A DNA stretch of 64,000 nucleotides. It comes from Kaistella pullorum. GTDB lineage: Bacteria > Bacteroidota > Bacteroidia > Flavobacteriales > Weeksellaceae. Shown one piece after another: positions 1 through 8,360 of this stretch. The position numbers and the translations under genes are program-made. The notes beneath the pieces are model-generated. The model saw only the letters and a program-made list of their open reading frames with translations, was not told where the DNA came from and made no database searches. Where the stretch lies: NCBI RefSeq assembly GCF_014837035.1, contig NZ_JACSPS010000004.1:62001-126000 (forward strand), given 5' to 3'. How positions within the stretch are numbered: the first letter of the stretch is position 1; every line of letters begins with the position of its first letter.

Positions 1-398
1 GCTGGACCAAACTGAATGCAGGTACCACCGTGACAATCACCAAAGCGACCAATACCAACTATGTAATCACAGAAGGTATGGTGCAGGTAAATAACAGCTT
101 AACAACCGACCAAAAATTTCAGTTTGCAATTGGGATCTTCGTTAACGGACAACTAAAACTAGCGAGCAAATATTATACAACGAGCACTACCTACGTCTGC
201 AGCTGGCGAAAGTTTAATCTTGCCGGTATCTTTAATGATCTTCCTGTCGGCACACACAATGTGGAAGTTTACGGAAGAAATCTGCCCGTAGTTACATCGG
301 GATATACGCAAATTGTTTATGGTGGAAACAGCAGCAATTGTGACAATATAAACAATGATATGGCGCGCATCTACGTAACGGCACAGACAAGTCAGTAA
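1..398 (+). CDS. 3' end of an unidentified gene (partial)
   Basis: This reading frame is open to the left edge of the window (it can be read from base 3) and stops with TAA, so only about the last 131 residues are visible. A GTG codon at base 30 is in frame, but nothing marks it as the start. The sequence is rich in Thr, Asn, Val and Tyr, has two Cys, and alternates polar and hydrophobic residues in a beta-sheet-like way. That would fit an exported or surface domain, but I do not recognise a family. A strong terminator follows about 20 bases after the stop, so this is the end of its transcript. The function is unknown. Confidence 0.6.
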   Translation, partial: WTKLNAGTTVTITKATNTNYVITEGMVQVNNSLTTDQKFQFAIGIFVNGQLKLASKYYTTSTTYVCSWRKFNLAGIFNDLPVGTHNVEVYGRNLPVVTSGYTQIVYGGNSSNCDNINNDMARIYVTAQTSQ

Positions 399-417
399 GG
401 TGAAATATCTTTTTTTT

Positions 418-450
418 AATCCCCGGTGTACAATTCCGGGGATTTTTTTT
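418..450 (+). terminator. Rho-independent terminator after the first gene
   Basis: A 9-bp perfect stem, AATCCCCGG pairing with CCGGGGATT around a 9-base loop, runs into eight T residues. Confidence 0.9.
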
Positions 451-479
451 GCTTAAATTTAAGTTTTAAAGCAAATAAA

Positions 480-1136
480 ATGAAGAAACTATTCACTATA
501 CTTACCTTTCTCATTCTTTCGCAGGCCCTTTTTTCGCAGACGAAGCCAGCTTTTTGGGACGACATCGAAAAATTTAAGAAGGCCGACAGAGAAATGCGCG
601 CGCCGGAGGATGCGATACTTTTGGTCGGCAGCTCTTCATTTACTATGTGGAAAGATGTGGCTGATTATTTTCCGGGAAAGACATTTATCAATCGTGGTTT
701 CGGAGGATCAAGTCTTTTTGATCTGAATTTTTATTCAAAAGAACTGCTGCAACCTTATAAACCCAGTCAGATCATTATTTATTGCGGTGAAAATGATTTT
801 GCTGCAAATGAAAATCTAAAACCTCGCGAAGTCTTTAACCGCTTTAAGCATTTCTACGCCGAAGTGCGAAGATACCATCCGAATGTCCCTGTTTCGTACA
901 TTTCAATCAAGCTTTCACCAAGCCGAAAACACTTGTGGCCTAAATTCACCGCTACGAACAAGATGATTCGTAAATTTATGGAGCTTAAACCAAACGCGGC
1001 TTATATCGATATTGTGAAACCAATGACCAATAGTAACGGGGAAGCACGAAAGGAACTTTTCCTGGATGACCAGCTGCATCTTACGCCTGAAGGTTATAAA
1101 ATATGGGCCACACAGATGGCTCCGCACATTAAATAG
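480..1136 (+). CDS. SGNH/GDSL-type hydrolase, exported
   Basis: A 218-residue protein with an N-terminal signal peptide (MKKLFTILTFLILSQALFSQ) and the SGNH hydrolase blocks in order. Block I is LLVGSSSF with the likely nucleophile Ser51. Block II is NRGFGG near residue 71. Block III is GEND near residue 101. Block V is DQLH with Asp197 and His200. Enzymes of this fold remove acyl or acetyl groups from lipids, sugars or peptidoglycan; the substrate here cannot be read from sequence. The start is the ATG directly before the signal peptide. An in-frame codon further upstream lies in the preceding terminator and was rejected. The hemerythrin gene follows after six bases, so the two are probably co-transcribed. 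Confidence 0.88.
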   Translation: MKKLFTILTFLILSQALFSQTKPAFWDDIEKFKKADREMRAPEDAILLVGSSSFTMWKDVADYFPGKTFINRGFGGSSLFDLNFYSKELLQPYKPSQIIIYCGENDFAANENLKPREVFNRFKHFYAEVRRYHPNVPVSYISIKLSPSRKHLWPKFTATNKMIRKFMELKPNAAYIDIVKPMTNSNGEARKELFLDDQLHLTPEGYKIWATQMAPHIK

Positions 1137-1142
1137 AAAATT

Positions 1143-1589
1143 ATGAAAAGACATGAAGCACTGGTGCAACTCAGCCGTGATCACCATTTTGGACTTCTGC
1201 TATGCTGGAAACTGAAACAGGGAATTGTAAAAAACATCGGTGCAGGCCGAATGGCGCGGTATATTTCTATATTTTTTAATCACAATCTGGCACCGCATTT
1301 TGCCGAGGAAGAGGAAACAATCTTCAATATTTTAGGTGAAAAACATCCGCTGATTTCAGAAGCACTGACGGAACATAACATAATGCGTGAGATGGTAGCA
1401 CGCGGATTCAGCGATATCGCAGAAATACAAGGTTTCAGGGATTTACTGGAAGTTCACATCCGGAAGGAGGAACGCCAGATTTTTCCGGAAATTGAGAGAC
1501 AAGCCACAGACAAGCAACTTCGGGAGCTGTTGGAGCTGCCGCATCCTGTTCTGAAAGAGCCCGAGTACGACGACCAATTCTGGAAATAG
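1143..1589 (+). CDS. Hemerythrin HHE-domain protein
   Basis: A 148-residue cytoplasmic protein, all helical in character, with the metal-ligand pattern of hemerythrin-like proteins: RDHHFGLL near residue 15, FNHNLAPHFAEEE near 43-55, EHNIMREM near 78, and VHIRKEERQIFPEIE near 103-117. These His and Glu residues should hold a non-haem di-iron centre that binds oxygen or nitric oxide. No other domain is fused. It lies close behind the SGNH hydrolase and ends convergently with the helicase gene, with only 16 bases between the stops. A role as an oxygen or NO buffer or sensor is an inference from the family. Confidence 0.85.
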   Translation: MKRHEALVQLSRDHHFGLLLCWKLKQGIVKNIGAGRMARYISIFFNHNLAPHFAEEEETIFNILGEKHPLISEALTEHNIMREMVARGFSDIAEIQGFRDLLEVHIRKEERQIFPEIERQATDKQLRELLELPHPVLKEPEYDDQFWK

Positions 1590-1605
1590 CAAAAAAATTT
1601 CGAGA

Positions 1606-2958
1606 CTACTTTTTTCGTTTCGCCTTTGATTTTGCCTTAGCCTGGGCACGGTTACCGGGTTTGGTTTTTGGTGGGTTCCGTTTTGTGGGTCCACCCCAGT
1701 TGACTTTTTTGTTTTTGTCTTTTTTCTCATGAAATGCACCACCGCCCTCTTCGAGTTTTACGGTATGCGCGATTTTCATAATCACCTCATCTTTTTCAGA
1801 TGCGATCTTTACGGGATTTATTTTTACGTCAGCCGGAAAATCCTGCAAGGCCAGGGATTTATCCATCAAAACCTCTATTTCAAGTAAATTGATTTCCTCT
1901 TTTTCTGTAAAAAACGAAAGCGCTTTTCCGTCCTTATCGGCACGGCCGGTACGTCCGATGCGGTGAATATACTGTTCTGGAACTTCAGGGATTTCAAAAT
2001 TGACAACGTGGGTAATATCTGAAATATCGAGACCACGCGCCATGATATCGGTAGTAATCAATCCGCGCAGCTGCTGATCCTCGAAATTTCGCATCGCATT
2101 GAGACGGTAATTCTGGGATTTGTTTGAATGAATTACATCAAATTCGCCCGGGAACATTTCATCAACTTTGGTGAAAAGATAATCCGCGTTCTTCTTATTG
2201 TTACAGAAAACCAGAACTTTAGACATTTCATCATCCGATTTCAGCAAAAATTCAAGCAAATTAATCTTGGTGTTAAAATTCTGGACTTTAAACCCAATTT
2301 GCTCAATCTTATCAAGCGGCGTACCGGATTTGGCTAACGAAATTTCAATAGGTGACGCAAAATATTCATCCAAAACGGCATCTACAGCTTCCGTCATCGT
2401 TGCTGAAAACAGAATATTCTGCCGCTTTTCCCTCATCATAGTGAAAATGGTAGTGAGCTGCATCTTAAAACCTAAGTTCAGCATTTCATCAAACTCATCC
2501 ACCACTAATTTCTGCACCTCTTTTAATGAAATCGCATTGTCAATCGCTAAGTCCATGATTCGTCCGGGAGTTCCAACAAGAATATCACAACCTTCGTTGA
2601 AAAGCAATTTCTGAGTATTGATGTTCACACCGCCGTAAATTCCCAGCACGCGTGCCGTGAGATTTTGCGTTAGATTTTTCACCACATCTGTAACCTGCAC
2701 TACTAATTCGCGTGTCGGAACCAGAATAAGCACGGTGGGGTTTCCGCTCTTGCTGTACTTCCACATCTTGAGCACCGGTAGCAAATACGCAAGTGTTTTA
2801 CCTGTACCCGTCTGTGCGATTCCCATCACGTCACGACCTGAAAGTATAGGTTTCAACGATTTTTCCTGAATTGGCGTCGGCTCAAAAAGTTCAGAATCAG
2901 CTAATACATCAAGGATTTTTTCAGGTAGATCAAAGTCCGCGAACGTCAGTTTTTCCAT
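1606..2958 (-). CDS. DEAD-box RNA helicase with DEFD motif II
   Basis: A 450-residue superfamily-2 RNA helicase. Visible motifs: Q motif (FEPTPIQ, 25-31), I (AQTGTGKT, 48-55), Ia (PTREL, 81-85), TPGR (130-133), II (DEFD, 154-157), III (SAT, 185-187), V (TTDIMARGLDI, 302-312) and VI (HRIGRTGR, 332-339). Motif II has Phe in place of the usual Ala; the catalytic Asp and Glu are kept. The C-terminus from about residue 415 is a Lys/Arg-rich tail, probably RNA-binding. Likely roles are ribosome assembly or cold-shock RNA unwinding. The start codon lies four bases after a perfect TATCTTTG promoter element, so the mRNA is probably leaderless. Confidence 0.93.
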   Translation of the reverse strand: MEKLTFADFDLPEKILDVLADSELFEPTPIQEKSLKPILSGRDVMGIAQTGTGKTLAYLLPVLKMWKYSKSGNPTVLILVPTRELVVQVTDVVKNLTQNLTARVLGIYGGVNINTQKLLFNEGCDILVGTPGRIMDLAIDNAISLKEVQKLVVDEFDEMLNLGFKMQLTTIFTMMREKRQNILFSATMTEAVDAVLDEYFASPIEISLAKSGTPLDKIEQIGFKVQNFNTKINLLEFLLKSDDEMSKVLVFCNNKKNADYLFTKVDEMFPGEFDVIHSNKSQNYRLNAMRNFEDQQLRGLITTDIMARGLDISDITHVVNFEIPEVPEQYIHRIGRTGRADKDGKALSFFTEKEEINLLEIEVLMDKSLALQDFPADVKINPVKIASEKDEVIMKIAHTVKLEEGGGAFHEKKDKNKKVNWGGPTKRNPPKTKPGNRAQAKAKSKAKRKK

Positions 2959-2962
2959 TCGG

Positions 2963-2970
2963 CAAAGATA
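2963..2970 (-). promoter_or_regulatory. -7 promoter element of the helicase gene
   Basis: TATCTTTG on the minus strand matches the Bacteroidota consensus TAnnTTTG. It ends four bases before the ATG, which puts the predicted transcription start at or next to the start codon. Confidence 0.65.
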
Positions 2971-2975
2971 TGTTT

Positions 2976-3005
2976 TTTGGCAGGATTAAATATTTTGTAA
3001 TTTCG
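2976..3005 (+). promoter_or_regulatory. Promoter of the lipoprotein gene
   Basis: A -33 TTTG and a -7 TAATTTCG (one mismatch to TAnnTTTG) are separated by 18 bases. The -7 element ends four bases before the ATG, again suggesting a leaderless mRNA. It is divergent from the helicase promoter. Confidence 0.5.
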
Positions 3006-3009
3006 ACAG

Positions 3010-3651
3010 ATGAACCGAGTCTTTTCCGCATTTCTGTTTTTCATTCTTTTTGCCTGTACCGACAAGAAAGAAAAAGGGCTGGAAAACAGCGTGGCAGAGA
3101 CAATTCCGACCAGGCAACCGGTCGTAAAACCGCTGGATTCTGCGCTCGTTCAATGGCTGAGTTACTATCAGGCAGACAATCCGGAGTTCACGAAAGATAA
3201 ATTCAGACTCACCGAAACCAGTGCAATAACGTACAGTCCGAGCAATGTGATTGCGCTGAATCAGAAAGGCTTCAATGAAATTTATAAACCTTTCCTTGTA
3301 TTTAATACAGGCAAAACCGCATACCTGGATTTCGACAGTTACCATTGGATTTTAGCTAAAGACGGCAGTGCCAGCTTTGAAGCCGACCAACAGGTGGTCT
3401 TGGTAGATTTAAAGACAAAAACCGCGAAACAGATCGCATTTTTCGGACCTTCTTTCAGGATTGAAGAGGCCTATTGGGCAAAGGACTCAACCGCGGTTTT
3501 ACTCGGAAACACCTATGAAAAAGTTCCTTTCATGCTGCGTTTCAATTTTGCTAAAAATACAAAGCAGCATTTTCAATATCCCGATACGCTGAAATTTGAA
3601 AAGCCCTACACTGAAATCAGGATGCAGAAATTTGGGATTAGTACAGAATAA
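3010..3651 (+). CDS. Putative lipoprotein, unknown function
   Basis: A 213-residue protein that starts with a short hydrophobic signal ending in a lipobox (FILFAC, Cys16), so it is likely acylated and anchored in a membrane. After a charged linker there is one domain of about 170 residues, with several beta-strand-like segments and aromatic patches such as YLDFDSYHWIL and YWAKDSTAVLLGN, somewhat like a single-domain beta-propeller-like fragment. I recognise no family. It sits alone between the divergent helicase and the convergent guaA. Localisation is well supported; function is not known. Confidence 0.75.
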   Translation: MNRVFSAFLFFILFACTDKKEKGLENSVAETIPTRQPVVKPLDSALVQWLSYYQADNPEFTKDKFRLTETSAITYSPSNVIALNQKGFNEIYKPFLVFNTGKTAYLDFDSYHWILAKDGSASFEADQQVVLVDLKTKTAKQIAFFGPSFRIEEAYWAKDSTAVLLGNTYEKVPFMLRFNFAKNTKQHFQYPDTLKFEKPYTEIRMQKFGISTE

Positions 3652-3673
3652 AAAATGCCTCCGAAGAGGCATT
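3651..3673 (-). terminator. Terminator of guaA
   Basis: Read on the minus strand, AATGCCTC pairs with GAGGCATT around a stable TTCG tetraloop, followed by a T run. It begins a few bases after the guaA stop and may also stop the converging lipoprotein transcript. Confidence 0.85.
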
Positions 3674-3679
3674 ATCTTA

Positions 3680-5209
3680 TTATTCCCACTCAATAGTAGC
3701 AGGCGGTTTGCTTGAAATATCGTAAGTCACACGGTTGATACCGCGAACTTCATTGATTATTCGGTTCGAAACTTTTTCCAGAAATTCCCATGGGAACTTG
3801 CTGAAAGTCGCCGTCATGAAATCGATGGTATTTGCGGAGCGGACAACTGCGGTGTACTCGTAAGTCCTTTCATCGCCCATCACGCCGACGGATTTCACAG
3901 GAAGTAAAACAACAAAAGCCTGCGAAACCTGCTCATAGAGATTGTTTTTGTACAATTCCTCAATGAAGATATCATCTGCTTGCTGCAGTATCTCTACTTT
4001 TTCCTCTGAAACTTCACCCAAGATCCGAATGCCCAGCCCCGGACCGGGGAACGGATGGCGATGCACAAGATGGTGCGGGATGCCAAGTTCCTCACCTACT
4101 TTCCTCACTTCATCTTTGAATAGTTCGCGAAGCGGTTCCAGCAGTTTAAAATCCATTTCTTCCGGCAGTCCGCCCACATTGTGATGTGATTTTATAACCG
4201 CAGAAGGTCCTTTTACAGACTGGCTTTCGATGACATCGGGATAAATGGTTCCCTGTGCGAGAAATTTTGCGCCTTCAATTTTGTGCGATTCTTCATCGAA
4301 GACCGCTACAAACTCATTTCCAATGATTTTACGTTTTTCCTCCGGATCAGCGACTCCTTCGAGCTTTGACATGAACCGGCGTTTTGCGTCGATAAGTTTT
4401 ATCTTTAGCTGGAAATGTTCGCCATAATTTGTCATCACTTTTTCCGCTTCATCCTTTCTCAAAAGACCCGTGTCCACGAAGATGCACTGAAGCTGATCGC
4501 CAATTGCTTTGTGAATAAGTACCGCTGCAACTGAAGAATCCACGCCGCCGGAAAGTCCAAGGATTACCTTTTGGTCGCCCACTTTTTCTTTGATTTCAGC
4601 AACCGTTTTGTCAATATAGTTCGTGAGTTTCCAGTTTTTCGGGGCTTTACAAATCCCGAAGACGAAATTTTCGATCATGCGTGCACCTTCCTCGGTGTGT
4701 GAAACCTCAGGATGAAACTGTACGCCGTAGATCTTTTTCTTTTCATCGGAAACCGATGAGATCACATCTGTCTGTGCATTGATCGCGAAACCTGCCGGTA
4801 CTTCCTGCACCTCATCAAAATGGCTCATCCACACGGTTGAAAAACGGCCCACGCCCGAAAGCAAGGCACTTGATTTGATAATTTCGAGGGTTGCTTTACC
4901 GTATTCGCCTTTGTTGCCTTTCTTTACTTTTCCACCCAGCATGTGGGTCAAAAGCTGCATGCCATAACAGATTCCTAAAACAGGAATTTCCTGCTCGAAT
5001 AAACTTCTCTCGACAAGCCTTGCGTTTTCCACATTCACGGAGCTTGGTCCGCCGGAAAGAATAATACCGGAAGGCTTCCGCTCGAGAATGTCTGCGAGTG
5101 GTGTATTGAAGGGCAAAACTTCGGAATAAACGCCAAGCTCGCGGATACGCCGCGCGATAAGCTGGTTGTACTGTGATCCGAAATCGAGGAGGATGATGCC
5201 GTGCTGCAT
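3680..5209 (-). CDS. guaA: GMP synthase (glutamine-hydrolysing)
   Basis: 509 residues, normal length for the family. It makes GMP from XMP, ATP and glutamine, the last step of guanine nucleotide synthesis, in the cytoplasm. The N-terminal class I amidotransferase domain (about 1-190) has the nucleophile Cys81 in GICYGMQL and the His/Glu pair in VQFHPEVSH. The ATP pyrophosphatase domain has the P-loop LSGGVDSSVA near residue 220. The C-terminal dimerisation domain ends in KPPATIEWE, which is typical of GuaA. It is the last gene of the purine cluster on this strand, separated from purD by a terminator and a dispersed repeat, so it is probably transcribed separately. Confidence 0.97.
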   Translation of the reverse strand: MQHGIILLDFGSQYNQLIARRIRELGVYSEVLPFNTPLADILERKPSGIILSGGPSSVNVENARLVERSLFEQEIPVLGICYGMQLLTHMLGGKVKKGNKGEYGKATLEIIKSSALLSGVGRFSTVWMSHFDEVQEVPAGFAINAQTDVISSVSDEKKKIYGVQFHPEVSHTEEGARMIENFVFGICKAPKNWKLTNYIDKTVAEIKEKVGDQKVILGLSGGVDSSVAAVLIHKAIGDQLQCIFVDTGLLRKDEAEKVMTNYGEHFQLKIKLIDAKRRFMSKLEGVADPEEKRKIIGNEFVAVFDEESHKIEGAKFLAQGTIYPDVIESQSVKGPSAVIKSHHNVGGLPEEMDFKLLEPLRELFKDEVRKVGEELGIPHHLVHRHPFPGPGLGIRILGEVSEEKVEILQQADDIFIEELYKNNLYEQVSQAFVVLLPVKSVGVMGDERTYEYTAVVRSANTIDFMTATFSKFPWEFLEKVSNRIINEVRGINRVTYDISSKPPATIEWE

Positions 5210-5295
5210 TTTTTATTTAATTGTTTTTGATAAATTATTAACTGATGAATGTGCCTTCTTTTTATTGTAAATCGTATTTTTTGCCTCTCTTCCCT

Positions 5296-5385
5296 AGCCC
5301 CGATTGCAATGGAAATCCTTTTTTGGTGGCTGAGGCAACCGAAGCCGCCAAAAAAGATTGCAATGGAAAGCGGGAAAAAGCTCCT
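5296..5385 (+). repeat. Dispersed structured intergenic repeat, copy A
   Basis: The element begins AGCCCCGATTGCAATGGAAA and ends AAAGCGGG followed by GCTCC. Between these is a long inverted repeat, CTTTTTTGGTGGC pairing with GCCGCCAAAAAAG. GATTGCAATGGAAA occurs twice, once on each side of the hairpin. Related copies lie at 16714, 42803 and (reversed) 57245. It lies between guaA and purD and is antisense to both. No coding potential is seen. The remaining bases of this gap hold only the purD terminator. Confidence 0.7.
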
Positions 5386-5416
5386 AAAAAAATAAAGCGT
5401 GAGAGATCACGCTTTT
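5383..5416 (-). terminator. Terminator of purD
   Basis: On the minus strand AAAGCGTGA pairs with TCACGCTTT around a 4-base loop, then ATTTTTTT. It lies directly behind the purD stop. Confidence 0.85.
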
Positions 5417-5420
5417 CTGT

Positions 5421-6659
5421 TTAAAATTTGCCAATGTCTTCGCGGTAAAACTCGTAGTCAAAACTAATGCTCTTGGCGTCTTCATAGACTTTTTTGCGCG
5501 CGTCTTCATAGCTGTCGCCCGTTGCCACTACGCTGAGCACCCGTCCACCCGAAGTCAGGATCCGGTCGCCCACCTGCCGTGCGCCGGCGAAAAGCACATC
5601 GCTGTGTTTCACTTTCTCCAGATTACGGATCTCATATCCGGTCTCGATTTTGCGCGGATAACCGCCCGAACACATCACGAGGCAAACTGCTTTTTCATTT
5701 TTAAAACGAAGTTCCACTTCTTTTCCCTCGATACAGTCTGTAATGACATCGAAAAGTTCATTTTCCAGAAGCGGCAGAATCACCTGCGTTTCCGGATCGC
5801 CCATTCTCATGTTGTATTCAAGCAGAAAAGTACCTTTTTCAGTGACCATCAGGCCGAAGAAAATGAAACCTTTGAAGTGTATGTTCTGTTTGTTGAGTCC
5901 GCTGAGGGTAGGATTCATGATGTTTTCCTCAAAATCGCGGAAATGCTCTGCCGTGAACTCCGGGCTTGGCGCCACGCTGCCCATACCGCCTGTGTTCGGC
6001 CCTTTGTCACCGTTACCGGCTTTCTTATAATCTTTCGCCGCGATACATGGGAAAAGCTTGGTTCCGTTCGAAAATGCAATCACAGAGGCCTCAAAACCTT
6101 TCAGATATTCCTCGATCACCAACTGAATGCCGGCATCACCATAGATTCGTTGGATCATGAATTTATGGATTGTAGATTCCGCTTCTTCCAGGCTTTCAGC
6201 GATCACGACACCTTTTCCACCTGCAAGTCCGCTGGCTTTGATAACGAGTGGGAATTTCTCTTTTCGCACATAATCAATCGCATCCTGATAAGCATCAAAA
6301 ACCACAGCCTTGGCCGTTTTGATATTGTATGACTGCATGAATTTCTTCGAAAATGCCTTACTTCCTTCCAATTCGGCGGCCCGCTTTTCCGGGCCAAAAA
6401 TAGCAAGGTTGTGCTTTTTGAATTCGTCTACGATTCCATCGACAAGCGGTGCTTCCGGACCTACGATTGTAAGGTCAATTCTTTCCTTGATGGCAAAATC
6501 GCGCAGGTCGATCACGCTGTCCTCGTATACATTTTGGCCGAGCTGGGCAGTGGTTACCGTACCTTTCGCAAAGTACATCTTGGAAATCCTTTTGTCGTTT
6601 TTCAGTTTCATCGCGATGGCAGATTCACGTCCGCCATTCCCTACTATCAGTATTCTCAT
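5421..6659 (-). CDS. purD: Phosphoribosylamine-glycine ligase (GAR synthetase)
   Basis: 412 residues. It joins glycine to phosphoribosylamine with ATP, the second step of de novo purine synthesis. The N-terminal domain starts MRILIVGNGGRESAIA, the typical PurD opening. The ATP-grasp domain includes the GLAGGKGVVIA loop (about 146-156), and the family signature around RMGDPETQVILPLL near residue 286 is intact. The C-terminal domain has TSGGRVLSVVATG. It lies downstream of purH on the same strand, but an exact TAAATTTG element 27 bases before its start suggests it also has its own promoter. Confidence 0.97.
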   Translation of the reverse strand: MRILIVGNGGRESAIAMKLKNDKRISKMYFAKGTVTTAQLGQNVYEDSVIDLRDFAIKERIDLTIVGPEAPLVDGIVDEFKKHNLAIFGPEKRAAELEGSKAFSKKFMQSYNIKTAKAVVFDAYQDAIDYVRKEKFPLVIKASGLAGGKGVVIAESLEEAESTIHKFMIQRIYGDAGIQLVIEEYLKGFEASVIAFSNGTKLFPCIAAKDYKKAGNGDKGPNTGGMGSVAPSPEFTAEHFRDFEENIMNPTLSGLNKQNIHFKGFIFFGLMVTEKGTFLLEYNMRMGDPETQVILPLLENELFDVITDCIEGKEVELRFKNEKAVCLVMCSGGYPRKIETGYEIRNLEKVKHSDVLFAGARQVGDRILTSGGRVLSVVATGDSYEDARKKVYEDAKSISFDYEFYREDIGKF

Positions 6660-6686
6660 TGTTTATAGCTTATGATTTGAATGTTT

Positions 6687-6694
6687 CAAATTTA
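6687..6694 (-). promoter_or_regulatory. -7 element upstream of purD
   Basis: TAAATTTG on the minus strand, an exact match to TAnnTTTG, 27 bases before the ATG. Confidence 0.55.
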
Positions 6695-6794
6695 GTGAAT
6701 TGAGTGTACAAATTAGTGGCGATTATGGTAAAGTTTGCGCATCTGAGCGTCAAAAAAGAACCAAAAGCACGTGCTAATCCGTCGTCTTTTTTAC

Positions 6795-8312
6795 TCAATG
6801 CAAAAAGTGCCGCATTCCGGTAAACATCATCGGAATTCCGTGTTCATCGGCCGCCTCTATGCTATCAGCATCACGCACGCTGCCACCCGGCTGGATAATT
6901 GCTTTAATGCCCTGCTGTGCGCAGAAATCAACAACATCACGGAATGGGAAAAAGGCATCAGAAGCTAAAACCAATTCACCCGAAAATTTTTCTTTTGCGC
7001 GTTCGATCGCCTGCTGCGTTGCCCAGATCCTGTTTACCTGGCCACCGCCAATTCCTAAGGCCTGATCGCCATTTGAGACCACAATAGCATTCGATTTTAC
7101 GTATTTTACGACGCGTTGTGCGAACAGTAATGCTTTTTGCTGTTCGTTGCTCGGAGCCGTTTTCGTGACCGTTTTTATGTCCTCTGAAAACTGATTATCG
7201 TTATCCTGAACCAAAATTCCGCCATCCACTTTCACCCAAGTTTGAGCATCTGAAACGGGATGGTTGATTTTGATGATTCTTAAATTTTTCTTCTTCTTTA
7301 AAATTTCCAAAGCGTCAGCATCAAAATCCGGTGCCATCACGATTTCCAGGAAAGTCTTGTTTAGTTCTTCAGCTGTCACCGCATCTACTTTGAAATTCAT
7401 CCCGATGATTCCGCCGAAAATTGAAACCGGATCACATTCGAAAGTTTTCGTGTACGTCTCAAGCGCTGAAGTTCCGATCGCAACACCGCATGGCGTGGAA
7501 TGTTTCACGGCACAACAGGCCATTTCATCTTTGAATTCGTTTACCACCTTCCAGCACAGATCCATGTCGCGAAGATTATTGAAAGACAATTCTTTTCCGC
7601 CCAGAATATCGAAATCTTTCATCGCGCCGCTGCCGGTTGTAGAAACGTAGTAAGCTGCAGTTTGATGCGGATTTTCGCCGTAACGCAAATCTAAAACCTT
7701 CCGGTAGGAAGCATTAAGATACTGTGGATAATCTTCCTCAAGAAGAATTTTTGAAATCGCCGCATCGTACGCAGAAGTAAGATTGAACACTTTTCCGGCT
7801 AACTTTTTACGGGTTTCAAGTTTAGAGTTGCCGGTTTCAGCGATTTCATTTTGAATCAATTCGTAGTCCTCAACCTGTGTAATGACAGTCACTGAGGTAA
7901 AGTTTTTGGCCGCGGAACGGAGCATGGAAGGTCCGCCGATGTCAATGAATTCCACTTTTTCATCTAAAGAAATGTCAGAATTGGCATTTTCAAAAAACGG
8001 ATAAAGATTCACGATTACCATGTCAATCAAACCGATTTCATGCTCCTGTACGGTTTTCATGTGCTCTTCGCTGTTTCTCACTGCCAATAATCCGCCGTGC
8101 ACTTTTGGGTGTAGCGTTTTTACACGGCCGTCCAGCATTTCGGGGAAACCGGTTACTTCATCAATCTGAATTGGATTCAGGCCGGCATCTTTAAGATGTT
8201 TAAAAGTTCCCCCGGTGGAGATGAGTTCGTATTCCTGGCTTTCCAAAAACCTGGCAAAATCTATAAGGTTTGTCTTGTCGGAGACGCTGATTAATACTCG
8301 CTTCTTGTTCAT
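6795..8312 (-). CDS. purH: Bifunctional AICAR transformylase / IMP cyclohydrolase
   Basis: 505 residues, both domains complete. It carries out the last two steps to IMP: formylation of AICAR and ring closure. The N-terminal IMP cyclohydrolase domain (about 1-195) has the MGS-like fold opening [16 protein letters not shown] and the STGGTFKHL loop. The C-terminal transformylase domain has [11 protein letters not shown] (catalytic Lys-His near residue 269) and [14 protein letters not shown] near 211. It follows purN with 48 bases between and belongs to the same minus-strand cluster. Confidence 0.97.
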   Translation of the reverse strand: MNKKRVLISVSDKTNLIDFARFLESQEYELISTGGTFKHLKDAGLNPIQIDEVTGFPEMLDGRVKTLHPKVHGGLLAVRNSEEHMKTVQEHEIGLIDMVIVNLYPFFENANSDISLDEKVEFIDIGGPSMLRSAAKNFTSVTVITQVEDYELIQNEIAETGNSKLETRKKLAGKVFNLTSAYDAAISKILLEEDYPQYLNASYRKVLDLRYGENPHQTAAYYVSTTGSGAMKDFDILGGKELSFNNLRDMDLCWKVVNEFKDEMACCAVKHSTPCGVAIGTSALETYTKTFECDPVSIFGGIIGMNFKVDAVTAEELNKTFLEIVMAPDFDADALEILKKKKNLRIIKINHPVSDAQTWVKVDGGILVQDNDNQFSEDIKTVTKTAPSNEQQKALLFAQRVVKYVKSNAIVVSNGDQALGIGGGQVNRIWATQQAIERAKEKFSGELVLASDAFFPFRDVVDFCAQQGIKAIIQPGGSVRDADSIEAADEHGIPMMFTGMRHFLH

Positions 8313-8360
8313 TTTACGTTTTGCTTTTTATAATATCTGCTTGTGGTGATTAATTTCTAT

